Assembly (NCBI GenBank): GCA_036518955.1
Contig: DATDMG010000478.1
Span: 1-25,934 of the forward strand
From: DATDMG01 sp036518955
Lineage (GTDB): Bacteria > Actinomycetota > Actinomycetes > Actinomycetales > Kineosporiaceae
Length of the DNA stretch: 25,934 nucleotides
Direction: 5' to 3'
Shown here: positions 16,422 to 24,320 of the stretch, piece by piece
Position numbering within the stretch: the first letter of the stretch is position 1
Layout: every line of letters begins with the position of its first letter
Made by a program: the position numbers and the translations under genes
Notes under the pieces: model-generated
Seen by the model: only the letters and a program-made list of their open reading frames with translations
The model's database searches: none
Told to the model about the DNA's origin: nothing

Positions 16422-17903
16422 GTGGCGTCCTGCCCGGTCACACCCCCGCCCGCCGTGGTGGCGTCCTCGGACGACCCCCCTGAGGACTCCGTGCCACCCG
16501 ATCGTCCGGATCTTCCCGACCTGGGCGGGTTGCCGACCGGGTTCCGCTGGGGAGCGGCGACCGCGGCCTTCGCGGTCGAGGGGGATGCCGAGCACCGCGG
16601 CCGCTCGATCTGGGACCAGTTGTGCGAACGGCCCGGCTGGATCGCCGACGGGTCCGACGGCAGCGTCGCCTGCGACCACATCCACCGCTACGCCGCCGAC
16701 GTGGCGCTGATGCGGGACCTCGGCCTGGACGCCTACCGCTTCTCCATCTCCTGGCCGCGGGTCCAGCCCGGCGGTGCCGGGCGGCTCGCGGCCTCGGGGC
16801 TGGCGTTCTACGACCACCTCGTCGACGCCCTGCTCGCAGCCGGCGTCGAACCGTGGGCCACGCTCTACCACTGGGACCTGCCGGTAGAGGTCCAGGCCGT
16901 CGGCGGCTGGGCGGAGCGTGACGTGGTCGACCGGTTCACCGACTACGCCGTGAGCGTCCACGCGGCCCTGGGCGATCGGGTCCGGCACTGGGTCACCGTG
17001 AACGAGCCGTGGTGCTCGGCCTGGCTGGGGTACGGCAGCGGCGAGCACGCCCCCGGGGTGGCCGACCACGCCAGCGCCGCCCGGGCCGCCCACCACCTGC
17101 TGCTCGCCCACGGCCGAGCGGTCGCCGCGTTGCGCGCCCAGGCCCCCGCGGACCACCTGCTGGGGATCGTGCTGAACCTGTTCCCGGTGCGGGCCGACGC
17201 CTCCGTCCCCGAGGCCGACCTTCCCCGGGTGCAGGCCGCGGTGACCCGGATCGACGGCCTGCAGAACCGGTGGTGGCTGGACGCCTTGCTGGAGGGCCGG
17301 TACCCGACCGACGTCCTCGCCCTGCTCGGCGGGCACCTGGCCGGCACGATCGAGCCGGGCGACCTCGCGGAGATCTCCCGCCCGCTGGACTTCCTCGGCG
17401 TGAACTACTACCACGACGCCCTCGTCGTCGCGGCCGAACCGGACCCCGCGGACGCCCGTGGCCCCTACCCGGGCCTGTCCGGCGTGGGTCCGGCCGAACC
17501 GCGGGACGAGGCGACCTCGATGGGCTGGCCGGTGACGCCCCGGGGGTTGCGGGACATCCTGGTGCGGATCGGCACCGAGCACCCGACCGCGCCGCCGTTG
17601 GTCGTGACGGAGAACGGATCCGCCTGGGAGGGCGAGGGGCCGGCGGTCGACCGGCAGCGGACGGCGTACTTGTACCGGCACGCGGCGGCGGTGGCCGACG
17701 CCGTCCGGGACGGCGCCGACGTCCGGGGTTACTTCGTCTGGTCACTGCTGGACAGCTTCGAGTGGGCGTGCGGGTACTCCCAGCGGTTCGGGCTGGTGGC
17801 CGTGGACTTCGCCAGTCTGGAGCGTCGTCCGCGCGGCACCTTCGCCGCCTACCGGGACCTGATCGCCGGGGCGGGCGGCCGGGTCAGCGGCGCGCCGCGG
17901 TGA
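16422..17903 (+). CDS. GH1 beta-glucosidase
   Basis: The 493-residue protein is a complete family GH1 (beta/alpha)8 barrel. The start of the barrel (LPTGFRWGAATAAFAVEG), the acid/base motif TVNEPW (Glu195) and the nucleophile motif VTENGSAW (Glu397) are intact, and FVWSLLDSFEWACGYSQRFGLVAVDF is the conserved end with the substrate-binding Trp/Glu. GH1 enzymes split beta-glucosides such as cellobiose and often other beta-glycosides including xylosides. No signal peptide is visible, so it acts in the cytoplasm on imported sugars. GTG 16422 is preferred, with CAGCAT six bases upstream; the frame is open to 16356. The 3' end overlaps the convergent xylB by 20 bp. The xyl neighbours suggest a role in plant-polysaccharide sugars. 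Confidence 0.95.
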   Translation: MASCPVTPPPAVVASSDDPPEDSVPPDRPDLPDLGGLPTGFRWGAATAAFAVEGDAEHRGRSIWDQLCERPGWIADGSDGSVACDHIHRYAADVALMRDLGLDAYRFSISWPRVQPGGAGRLAASGLAFYDHLVDALLAAGVEPWATLYHWDLPVEVQAVGGWAERDVVDRFTDYAVSVHAALGDRVRHWVTVNEPWCSAWLGYGSGEHAPGVADHASAARAAHHLLLAHGRAVAALRAQAPADHLLGIVLNLFPVRADASVPEADLPRVQAAVTRIDGLQNRWWLDALLEGRYPTDVLALLGGHLAGTIEPGDLAEISRPLDFLGVNYYHDALVVAAEPDPADARGPYPGLSGVGPAEPRDEATSMGWPVTPRGLRDILVRIGTEHPTAPPLVVTENGSAWEGEGPAVDRQRTAYLYRHAAAVADAVRDGADVRGYFVWSLLDSFEWACGYSQRFGLVAVDFASLERRPRGTFAAYRDLIAGAGGRVSGAPR

Positions 17904-19293
17904 GGTCGCGGACCGCTGCGTAGCGCTCCCGGACGCCCCTGACGACGTCCGCCTCGACGGTCTCGGTACCGGCGAGCCGCCAGTCGGGCGGCGCCTCGCC
18001 GCCCCGGTGCGCCCACGCGGCCTGGCGCGCCGCGCCGTCCGCCACGTACTCACCCGGCGGCGGCACCACGACCGGCCGCCCCAGCACGGTCGGCGCGATC
18101 CGCCGCAGGGCCTCGGACCGCGCGCCGCCGCCCACCAGCAGCACCCGCCCGATCGTCGCGCCCTGCCCGGCCAGGGCGTCCAGACCGTCGGCGAGCCCGC
18201 ACAGCAGACCCTCCACCGCCGCCCGGGCGAGATGTGCCGGGGTGGCCGTCTCCAACCGGAGGCCGTGGACGGCGCCGGTCGCGTCCGGCCGGTTCGGCGT
18301 CCGCTCACCCTCCAGGTAGGGCACCAAGACCAACCCGCCCGCGCCGGCCGGCGCGCTCATGGCCAGCGCGGACAGGCCCGCCAGGTCGACGCCGAGGATC
18401 CGGGCCGTCGCGTCGAGAACCCGCGCGGCGTTCAGGGTGCACACCAGGGGGAGGTAGCGGCCGGTGGCGTCGGCGAAGCCGGCGACGGTCCCGGTGGGAT
18501 CGGCGGCGGGCACCTCCGCGACGGCCGAGACGACGCCTGAGGTGCCGACCGAGACGATGACGTCGCCGGGCCGGGCCCCGACGCCGAGGGCGGCCGCCAT
18601 GTTGTCGCCCGTCCCGGCACCGAGGACGGCGCCCGTGGTGAGCCCCGGGACGGCGCCGTGCCCGGCGATCCCGGCAGGGGTCACCACCCGGGGCACCAGC
18701 GCGTCGTGGCCGAGCGCGGCCTGCAGGAGGTCGTGCCGGTACTCGCCGGTGGCGGCGGAGAAGTAGCCGGTGCCTGACGCGTCGCCGCGGTCCGTGGTGA
18801 GCGCCTCGATCCCGGGGGCGCCCGCCAGCTTCCAGGTGAGCCAATCATGCGGCAGGCCCACCGCGGCGACCCGGGCCGCGGCGTCCGGCTCGTGCTCGGC
18901 CAGCCAGGCGAGCTTGGTCACCGTGAACGACGCGACCGGCACCAGGCCGACCGCCGCGGCCCACGCCGTCGCTCCCAGTTCTGTGGTGAGCCGGGCGGCC
19001 TGCGGGGCCGAGCGGGTGTCGTTCCAGAGCAGGGCGGGCCGGACGACGGCCCCCGCGGCGTCGAGGACCACCATGCCGTGCTGCTGGGCGCCGACCGCGA
19101 CGGCGGCCACGTCGGCCAGCCCGCCGGCGGCTGCCGCTGCCTCCTGCAACGCCGTCCACCAGCGGTCCGGGTGGACCTCGGTACCCTCCGGATGCGCCGC
19201 GCGGCCCTCCCGGACGAGCGCGCCCGTGTCGGCGTCCCGGATCACGACCTTGCACGACTGGGTCGAGGAGTCGACCCCCGCGACGAGCGCCAT
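17884..19293 (-). CDS. xylB: Xylulokinase XylB
   Basis: The 469-residue protein is an FGGY-family carbohydrate kinase. It begins VAGVDSSTQSCKVVIRDADTG (first phosphate loop), contains the substrate-site region HPDRWWTALQEA, QQHGMVVLD (QQHG is typical of xylulokinases) and LLWNDTRS, and has the C-terminal ATP-binding LLVGGGARSEALRRI. It phosphorylates D-xylulose to xylulose 5-phosphate for the pentose phosphate pathway. ATG 19293 lies 31 bp after the xylA stop on the same strand; a GGAGG is 12 nt upstream, longer than optimal. The two genes thus form a xylA-xylB operon. The last codons overlap the end of the convergent GH1 gene by 20 bp. Confidence 0.95.
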   Translation of the reverse strand: MALVAGVDSSTQSCKVVIRDADTGALVREGRAAHPEGTEVHPDRWWTALQEAAAAAGGLADVAAVAVGAQQHGMVVLDAAGAVVRPALLWNDTRSAPQAARLTTELGATAWAAAVGLVPVASFTVTKLAWLAEHEPDAAARVAAVGLPHDWLTWKLAGAPGIEALTTDRGDASGTGYFSAATGEYRHDLLQAALGHDALVPRVVTPAGIAGHGAVPGLTTGAVLGAGTGDNMAAALGVGARPGDVIVSVGTSGVVSAVAEVPAADPTGTVAGFADATGRYLPLVCTLNAARVLDATARILGVDLAGLSALAMSAPAGAGGLVLVPYLEGERTPNRPDATGAVHGLRLETATPAHLARAAVEGLLCGLADGLDALAGQGATIGRVLLVGGGARSEALRRIAPTVLGRPVVVPPPGEYVADGAARQAAWAHRGGEAPPDWRLAGTETVEADVVRGVRERYAAVRDLTAARR

Positions 19294-19324
19294 GGCGTCC
19301 AGCCACCTCCAGAAGGGGTTGGGG

Positions 19325-20491
19325 TCAGCGGGCGGCCAGCAGGTGTTCGAGGGCCAGCTGGTTCAGCCGGACGAACCCGTAGCCGCGCCGGGCGGCGCGG
19401 TCGGTGTCGAAGTCCTCGAACGCGCTGCGGTCGGCCAGCAGCTCCCGGTAGCTCTCGCCGCCGGCCAGGGTGGGGGTGGCAAGCTCGTCCCAGCCGGACG
19501 CCTCCTTGGCCGCCTGCACCGCGGGATCGGCCCGGAACGCTGCCGCGCGCTCCTTCAGCAGCAGGTAGGTGCGCATGTTCGCGGCGGCCGACGCCCAGAC
19601 GCCGGCGTAGTCCTCGGTGCGCAGCGGCTTGTAGTCGAAGTGGCGCATGCCCTCGTACCCCGCGGACTCCAACAGATCGACCAGGAAGAACGCGTTGATC
19701 AGGTTGCCGTGCCCGAAGACCAGGTCCTGGTCGTACTTCGGGCCGTTCTGCCCGTTCAGGTCGATGTGGAAGAGCTTGCCGTGCCACAGCGCCTGGGCGA
19801 TGCCGTGCACGAAGTTCAGCCCGGCCATCTGCTCGTGCCCGACCTCCGGGTTCAGGCCGACCATCTCGGGGTGCTCGAGGCTGGTGATGAAGGCGAGGGC
19901 GTGGCCGACCGTGGGCAGGAAGATGTCACCACGCGGCTCGTTCGGCTTGGGTTCGAGCGCGAACCGGATCCGGTAGCCGGAGTCGATCGAGTACTGGCAG
20001 AGCGTGTCCAGGGCCTCCTTGAAGCGGTCGAGCGCCACCCGCAGGTCTTTGGCGGCCTCGGTCTCGGTGCCCTCCCGGCCGCCCCAGAAGACGTACGTCT
20101 GGGCGCCCAGCTCGGCGGCGAGGTCGAGGTTGCGCATCACCTTGCGGATCGCGTAGCGGCGCACCGAGCGGTCGTTGCTGGTGAAGGCCCCGTCCTTGAA
20201 GACCGGGTGGGTGAACAGGTTGGTCGTGGCCATCGGCACCGCGAGGCCGGTCTCGGCCAGCGCCTGCTTGAACGCCTCGATCCGCTTGGCGCGCTCGGCG
20301 TCCGACGCGCCGAAGGGGATCAGGTCGTCGTCGTGGAACGTCATCCCGTAGGCACCCAGCTCGGCGAGCTTGTGCACGGCCTCGATCGGGTCCAGCGGTG
20401 CCCGGGTCGGGTCACCGAACGGATCGCGCGCCTGCCAGCCGACGGTCCACAGCCCGAAGGTGAACTTGTCGGCCGGGGTGGGGTTGGTCAT
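19325..20491 (-). CDS. xylA: Xylose isomerase XylA
   Basis: The 388-residue protein matches the actinomycete class I xylose isomerases in length and sequence. Catalytic His53 is in TFHDDDLIPFG with Asp56; metal ligands are in RFALEPKPNEPRGD, the VGLNPEVGHEQMAG block, HIDLNGQNGPKYDQDL and MRHFDYKPLRTED. It interconverts D-xylose and D-xylulose using two Mg/Mn ions, usually as a cytoplasmic tetramer. ATG 20491 is decided by GGAGG five bases upstream; the same frame is open far beyond it, but that extension is antisense to the ROK and MoxR genes and is not real. It is the first gene of xylAB and is divergent from the ROK regulator, with an operator-like repeat over its promoter. Confidence 0.98.
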   Translation of the reverse strand: MTNPTPADKFTFGLWTVGWQARDPFGDPTRAPLDPIEAVHKLAELGAYGMTFHDDDLIPFGASDAERAKRIEAFKQALAETGLAVPMATTNLFTHPVFKDGAFTSNDRSVRRYAIRKVMRNLDLAAELGAQTYVFWGGREGTETEAAKDLRVALDRFKEALDTLCQYSIDSGYRIRFALEPKPNEPRGDIFLPTVGHALAFITSLEHPEMVGLNPEVGHEQMAGLNFVHGIAQALWHGKLFHIDLNGQNGPKYDQDLVFGHGNLINAFFLVDLLESAGYEGMRHFDYKPLRTEDYAGVWASAAANMRTYLLLKERAAAFRADPAVQAAKEASGWDELATPTLAGGESYRELLADRSAFEDFDTDRAARRGYGFVRLNQLALEHLLAAR

Positions 20492-20556
20492 CAGGGCCTC
20501 CGTCGCCGCGGGCGCCGCCGATCCGCGGGCGCCCCGAATGTCCGGGATCAGGATTC

Positions 20557-20571
20557 GTTCAATAACTGAAC
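20557..20571. promoter_or_regulatory. Operator-like repeat O1 at the xylA promoter
   Basis: GTTCA-ATAAC-TGAAC is a perfect inverted repeat with a 5-bp centre. It overlaps the likely -10 of xylA. A closely related copy lies next to the promoter of the ROK gene, so the ROK protein is the obvious candidate ligand. Confidence 0.7.
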
Positions 20572-20599
20572 ATACGCTTCTGGTCCCCTCCCCTGTCAA
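20569..20599 (-). promoter_or_regulatory. Promoter of xylAB
   Basis: On the minus strand a perfect TTGACA (20594-20599) precedes TATGTT (20569-20574) with a 19-bp spacer, slightly long. The leader to xylA would be about 70 nt. The -10 overlaps repeat O1. Confidence 0.5.
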
Positions 20600-20608
20600 C
20601 GTCGGATC

Positions 20609-20640
20609 CTGTTGATCCATGGGATGCTGCTGTTGATTCA
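20609..20640 (+). repeat. Direct repeat CTGTTGATYCA, 21 bp apart
   Basis: CTGTTGATCCA (20609-20619) and CTGTTGATTCA (20630-20640) differ by one base. Their 21-bp spacing puts them on the same face of the helix. They lie just upstream of the ROK -10; the second overlaps repeat O2. Confidence 0.5.
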
Positions 20641-20650
20641 CATCATGAAC
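20636..20650. promoter_or_regulatory. Operator-like repeat O2 at the ROK promoter
   Basis: ATTCA-CATCA-TGAAC keeps TTCA-N5-TGAA of O1. It ends 4 bp before the -10 TAGTCT of the ROK gene, a position suited to autoregulation. O1 and O2 centres are 79 bp apart, which would permit a repression loop. Confidence 0.65.
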
Positions 20651-20653
20651 GAA

Positions 20654-20659
20654 TAGTCT
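20654..20659 (+). promoter_or_regulatory. -10 element of a leaderless promoter (ROK gene)
   Basis: TAGTCT is followed by exactly six bases (CGCAGC) and ATG 20666. No ribosome site is present. Confidence 0.7.
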
Positions 20660-20665
20660 CGCAGC

Positions 20666-21916
20666 ATGTCCAGAACGCGCTCGGTGCCGGCTCGCCAGCC
20701 GTCCCTGCGTGAGCACAACCTGGCCCTCGTGCTCCACGAGGTCGCACGGAGGGGCCCGGCGTCCCGGGCCCGGATCGCCGCCGCGACCGGGCTGACCAAG
20801 GCCACCGTGTCGACCCTGGTCGACACCCTGGTGGCGGGCGGTCTGCTGCGCGAGCTGGGCCCGGCCGGCACGCCGGGGGTCGGTCGGCCCGGGACGGCGC
20901 TCGCCCTGGCCGCCGGCCCGGTCGGCGTCGGCCTGGAGATCAACGTCGACTACCTGGCCACCTGCACCGTCGACCTCACGGGTTCGGTCCGCCGTCGGGA
21001 GCTCGTCGCGGAGGACTTCGGCCGCATCGGGCCGGAGCAGGTGCTGACCCGGGCGGCCGCCGCCCTGCGCGCCGCCGTGGACGACGCCCGGGCCGGCGGG
21101 GGGTGCCTCGCCGGCGTCGTCGTGGCGGTTCCCGGGCTGGTCGAGGCGGCGACCGGGCTGGTCCGGCTGGCCCCGAACCTCGGCTGGCGCGACGTCCCGC
21201 TGCTGGCCGAGATCTCCGCCCGGACCGGGCTCGACGGTGTCCCCGTCCGGCTGGACAACGAGGCCAACCTGGCCGGGCTGGGCGAGCTGTGGTGCGCGGG
21301 GCACGCCCGGGCCGACGGGTCCCCGCTGGAGAGCTTCGTCCTGGTGTCGGGGGAGATCGGCGTGGGCGCCGCGATCGTGCTGGACGGCGAGCTGTTCACC
21401 GGGATGCGTGGGTTCAGCGGCGAGATCGGTCACCTGCCGTTGGCGCCGGACGGGCCGCCCTGCCGGTGCGGCCGGCGCGGCTGCCTGGAGCAGTACGCGG
21501 GCCAGGAGGCCCTGCTGCGCCGGGCCGGTCTGCGCCAGCCCGCGAGGACGACGACGGGTCGCCCCGGCGGACCGGTCGAGCGGCTCCGCGCCGGCGCCAC
21601 GGCCGGCGATCCACGGGTGCTGGCCGCGGTCCGGGAGGCGGGGGAGGCGCTCGGCGTCGGGATCGCGACGGCGATCAACCTGCTGGACGTCGACACCGTC
21701 GTCCTGGGCGGCCTGTACGCACTGCTGGCGCCGTGGCTGGTGGAGCCCGTCGGGGAGCAGCTCGACCGTCGGGTGGTGGCGGCGGCATGGGCGCCGACCA
21801 GGGTCGTGGTCTCCCGGCTCGGTGCGGACGGCGCGGTGCGGGGAGCCGCGACCCACGCCGTCCGTACCGTGCTGGAGGATCCCTCCGGCTGGCTCACCCG
21901 CACCGTGCGCGCCTGA
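20666..21916 (+). CDS. ROK family transcriptional repressor (XylR-like)
   Basis: The 416-residue protein combines an N-terminal MarR-like winged helix (about residues 12-70: LREHNLALVLHEVARRGPASRARIAAATGLTK is split here by its turn; ATVSTLVDTLVAGGLLRELG is the recognition part) with a sugar-kinase-like ROK domain. The ROK signature is clear: GEIGVGAAIVLDGEL, GFSGEIGHLPL and the zinc motif CRCGRRGCLEQYAG. Length near 400 is normal for ROK repressors such as XylR and NagC, which release DNA on binding a sugar. Being divergent from xylA, with two like repeats between them, it is most probably the xylose repressor. ATG 20666 is supported by TAGTCT six bases upstream. Whether it also affects the GH1 gene is unknown. 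Confidence 0.93.
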   Translation: MSRTRSVPARQPSLREHNLALVLHEVARRGPASRARIAAATGLTKATVSTLVDTLVAGGLLRELGPAGTPGVGRPGTALALAAGPVGVGLEINVDYLATCTVDLTGSVRRRELVAEDFGRIGPEQVLTRAAAALRAAVDDARAGGGCLAGVVVAVPGLVEAATGLVRLAPNLGWRDVPLLAEISARTGLDGVPVRLDNEANLAGLGELWCAGHARADGSPLESFVLVSGEIGVGAAIVLDGELFTGMRGFSGEIGHLPLAPDGPPCRCGRRGCLEQYAGQEALLRRAGLRQPARTTTGRPGGPVERLRAGATAGDPRVLAAVREAGEALGVGIATAINLLDVDTVVLGGLYALLAPWLVEPVGEQLDRRVVAAAWAPTRVVVSRLGADGAVRGAATHAVRTVLEDPSGWLTRTVRA

Positions 21917-21944
21917 TCGCGCAGCGTGGGCACCTGATCGCGCA
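21912..21944 (+). repeat. Direct repeat CCTGATCGCGCA, 21 bp apart
   Basis: The identical 12-mer occurs at 21912-21923 and 21933-21944. The first copy covers the ROK stop codon. The pair lies about 50-83 bp before the coxD-like start, a usual place for an activator, and the 21-bp spacing equals two helical turns. Confidence 0.5.
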
Positions 21945-21982
21945 CCGGGAGCGCTGCCCTCGTCGCTCCGGCCCTGACCTGC

Positions 21983-21988
21983 CATGCT
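21983..21988 (+). promoter_or_regulatory. Candidate -10 element (coxD-like gene)
   Basis: CATGCT is followed by six bases (GGGCGG) and ATG 21995. It is the same hexamer at the same distance as before the mobA-like gene. GGGCGG could alternatively act as a poor ribosome site. Confidence 0.4.
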
Positions 21989-21994
21989 GGGCGG

Positions 21995-22912
21995 ATGACC
22001 GAGGCCCCGCACCGACCGGCCACGCCCGCCGAGCTCGCCGCGGCCGTCGGGCGCACCGGGTACCTGGCGGACGAGGGGCTCGCCACCGTGGCCTGGCTGG
22101 CGGTCACCATGCAGCGGCCGGTGCTGCTGGAGGGCGAGCCGGGCACCGGCAAGACGGCGCTGGCCGAGGCCCTGGCGGCGGCGCTCGGGGCGCAGCTCAT
22201 CCGGCTGCAGTGCTACGAGGGCATCGACGCCAGTCAGGCGCTGTACGACTGGGACTTCCCGCGGCAGATCCTGCACCTGCGCACGGTGGAGGCGACCCGC
22301 CGGGCGGACGCCGACCTCGACGTCGCCTCCGTGGAGCACTCGCTCTTCGACCAGCGGTTCCTGCTCGAGCGGCCCATCCTGCAGGCCCTGCGCAGCCCGA
22401 ACGCCGTCCTGCTGGTCGACGAGGTGGACCGGGCCGACGACGAGTTCGAGGCCTTCCTGCTCGAGGTGCTCGCCACGAACGCGGTCACCGTGCCCGAGTT
22501 CGGCACGATCGCGGCGGTACACCCGCCGCTCGTCGTCCTGACCTCCAACCGCACCCGGGAGGTGCACGACGCGCTGAAGCGGCGCTGCCTCTACCACTGG
22601 GTGGAGCACCCGGGGCTGGCCCGGGAGGTCGAGATCCTGCGCACCCGGCTGCCCCAGGTGCCCGAGGTCCTGGCCCGGCAGGTGGCGACCGCCGTGCAGC
22701 GGATGCGTGACGGCGCCGCGGGTCCCGCCGGTGCCGACCTGCTCAAGCCTCCCGGGGTGGCGGAGAGCCTGGACTGGGCGCGCTGCCTGCTCGCGCTGGG
22801 CCGCCGCGAGCTCGACGTGGAGACGGCGGCCGCCACGCTGGGGGCGGTGTGCAAGTACCGCGAGGACGCCGAGCGGGTCAGGGACTCGCTGGACCGGCTC
22901 CTCGCCGGCTGA
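21995..22912 (+). CDS. coxD: MoxR-type AAA+ ATPase, CoxD-like
   Basis: The 305-residue protein has Walker A GEPGTGKT (residues 47-54), Walker B AVLLVDEVDRAD (VDE at 141-143) and the sensor LTSNRTREVHDALKRRC with the arginine-finger region. The pattern, including LQCYEGIDASQALYDWDFPRQ, is that of the CoxD subgroup of MoxR proteins. CoxD is known to help mature the copper/molybdenum site of CO dehydrogenase by sulfuration, working with the VWA protein CoxE; MoxR-VWA pairs act as chaperones in general. A coxE-like gene lies 1.4 kb downstream with a regulator between. It could instead serve a related molybdenum hydroxylase. The stop is 24 bp from that of the convergent regulator gene. Confidence 0.88.
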   Translation: MTEAPHRPATPAELAAAVGRTGYLADEGLATVAWLAVTMQRPVLLEGEPGTGKTALAEALAAALGAQLIRLQCYEGIDASQALYDWDFPRQILHLRTVEATRRADADLDVASVEHSLFDQRFLLERPILQALRSPNAVLLVDEVDRADDEFEAFLLEVLATNAVTVPEFGTIAAVHPPLVVLTSNRTREVHDALKRRCLYHWVEHPGLAREVEILRTRLPQVPEVLARQVATAVQRMRDGAAGPAGADLLKPPGVAESLDWARCLLALGRRELDVETAAATLGAVCKYREDAERVRDSLDRLLAG

Positions 22913-22936
22913 CGGGTCCCGGCCCGCGGACCGGGC

Positions 22937-24112
22937 TCACCGGGCGCGGGACGCGGCGGGCGCCGCTCCGGCAGGGCGAGCAGCGTGGGCCCGGGTGAGC
23001 CAGGCGTCGAAGGCCCACCACCAGCGGCTGGCACCGGCCAGATCCTCGCCGGGCTCGGCGGCGTGCGAGAAACGGGTGAGTGCGGCCAGCCGGCGCAGCC
23101 GGTGCGACACCGTGTTCGGGTGCACGTGCAGGATCGAGGAGGTCACGTCGACGCGGTTGCCGTGCGCAAGGTACGTGTGGGCGGTCTCGGCGAGCTGGCG
23201 GTGGAAGGGGTCGGTCGGGTCGAGCCCGCCGAGCAGGTCGTCCATCAGGAAGCGGCCGAGCAGCGGCTGGGCGCGCACCGCCAGCTCGAGCGCGTACTCG
23301 CCCACCGGGTGCAGGCCCCGGTGCCCGTGGCGCCGTCCCACCTCCACGCTCTGCCGGCACAACGAGTGCGCGGCCGGGAGCTCCTCGATCGCCGCCAGCC
23401 CCGACGTCACCACCAGGTAGGGGCCCGGGTCGGTCGTCGGCAGGTGCGACGTCACCCGGCAGAGCATGCCGTTGACCAGCCCGGAGACGCCGTCCGCCGT
23501 CCGGATCGCAGCCTCGACCGCCCGGGTCTCGGTGGGGGCCGAGACGTCCGCGACGATGCAGTGGTAGCCGCGCCGGGAGTCCAGCCCGAGCTCCTGCGCC
23601 GCCGACGGGTCTCCCGTCCCGAGCAGCAGGCGGAGGGCACGGACGCGCACCGCGGTCGAGGTCCGGGCGAGGATCCGCTCGGCCTCCTGGTGCGCCACCA
23701 CCATCCGGGTCATCACCGGCGCCACCTCGGCGTCCAGGGCGGCGAGGGCGGTGACCAGGTCGTCCGGGGTGAGCAGGTCACGCAGTCGAAGGATCAGGCC
23801 CTCGAGCACGATCGACCGCGCCGCCTGGACGCCGGTCAGCAGCGCGGAGAGGGAGATCCCCTGCGCGGCGAGGTCGGCGGCGAGGGCCTCCGCGTGGGTG
23901 GCCATCCGCTCCCGGTCGGGGGCCTCCTGGACTATCGCGATGATCGCGTCCAGCAGGAGGTGGACGTCCCGCTGCACCCGATGGCGGGGGAGGCTGCGGT
24001 CCTCCGGGATGCTCCGGCCGCGCGCGGCGTCCGCGGCGGCCTGCATCACGCTGGGATCACTGCGGACGTCGCGCAGGATCCGGACGACGGTCGAGCTGGG
24101 ACCATGAGCCAC
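22937..24112 (-). CDS. PucR/CdaR-type transcriptional regulator
   Basis: The 391-residue protein ends in the PucR-family helix-turn-helix: the region TAHTYLAHGNRVDVTSSILHVH is followed by PNTVSHRLRRL, placing the motif at about 320-342. The central part (about 60-300) is the GGDEF-like/RsbT-type regulator region of such proteins: long helices with LLTGVQAARSIVLEGL, then a variable alpha/beta domain. PucR activates purine catabolism, including xanthine dehydrogenase, in Bacillus; relatives respond to small metabolites. GTG 24112 is chosen because GGAGG ends 7 nt before it; the frame is open to 24196. A 13-bp palindrome lies 71 bp upstream of the start. It is convergent with the coxD-like gene and divergent from the coxE-like gene, and so probably controls this molybdenum-enzyme locus. 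The inducer is unknown. Confidence 0.85.
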   Translation of the reverse strand: MAHGPSSTVVRILRDVRSDPSVMQAAADAARGRSIPEDRSLPRHRVQRDVHLLLDAIIAIVQEAPDRERMATHAEALAADLAAQGISLSALLTGVQAARSIVLEGLILRLRDLLTPDDLVTALAALDAEVAPVMTRMVVAHQEAERILARTSTAVRVRALRLLLGTGDPSAAQELGLDSRRGYHCIVADVSAPTETRAVEAAIRTADGVSGLVNGMLCRVTSHLPTTDPGPYLVVTSGLAAIEELPAAHSLCRQSVEVGRRHGHRGLHPVGEYALELAVRAQPLLGRFLMDDLLGGLDPTDPFHRQLAETAHTYLAHGNRVDVTSSILHVHPNTVSHRLRRLAALTRFSHAAEPGEDLAGASRWWWAFDAWLTRAHAARPAGAAPAASRAR

Positions 24113-24183
24113 TTCGTCACCTCCGGGTCGCGCCGCACCCTCGGCGGCGGACGTGCGATGACCGGATCTGCCAGGGCGGGGAG

Positions 24184-24196
24184 GTGACCTGGTCAC
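24184..24196. promoter_or_regulatory. 13-bp palindrome between pucR-like and coxE-like genes
   Basis: GTGACC-T-GGTCAC is a perfect inverted repeat. Beside it are two CAGAAA direct repeats (24201-24206 and 24218-24223, 17 bp apart). The 208-bp divergent gap holds no gene. The palindrome is a reasonable binding site for the adjacent regulator, but this is inference. Confidence 0.5.
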
Positions 24197-24308
24197 GCGA
24201 CAGAAAGTATGGGGTGTCAGAAACGTAGATCGTCACCGTTTCGGCCAGTTCCGACCGGGCGACCCGGGGTCCGGGTGGCAGAGGATGACGGGGGGCGGAG
24301 GACCGTGG

Positions 24309-24314
24309 CACGGT
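24309..24314 (+). promoter_or_regulatory. Candidate -10 element (coxE-like gene)
   Basis: CACGGT is followed by six bases (GTGTGG) and ATG 24321. It has C instead of T at the first position and no ribosome site nearby. Weak on its own; supported by the same geometry at other genes of the window. Confidence 0.35.
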
Positions 24315-24320
24315 GTGTGG

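Noticed and set aside
16298..16681. Longer N-terminus of MoaA
   Set aside because: Would overlap the GH1 gene and its residues are not MoaA-like; GTG 16297 has a well-placed -10.
20492..22609. N-terminal extension of xylA, which would give a 1094-aa fusion
   Set aside because: XylA has its own GGAGG and ATG at 20491 and normal length; the extension is antisense to the ROK and MoxR genes.
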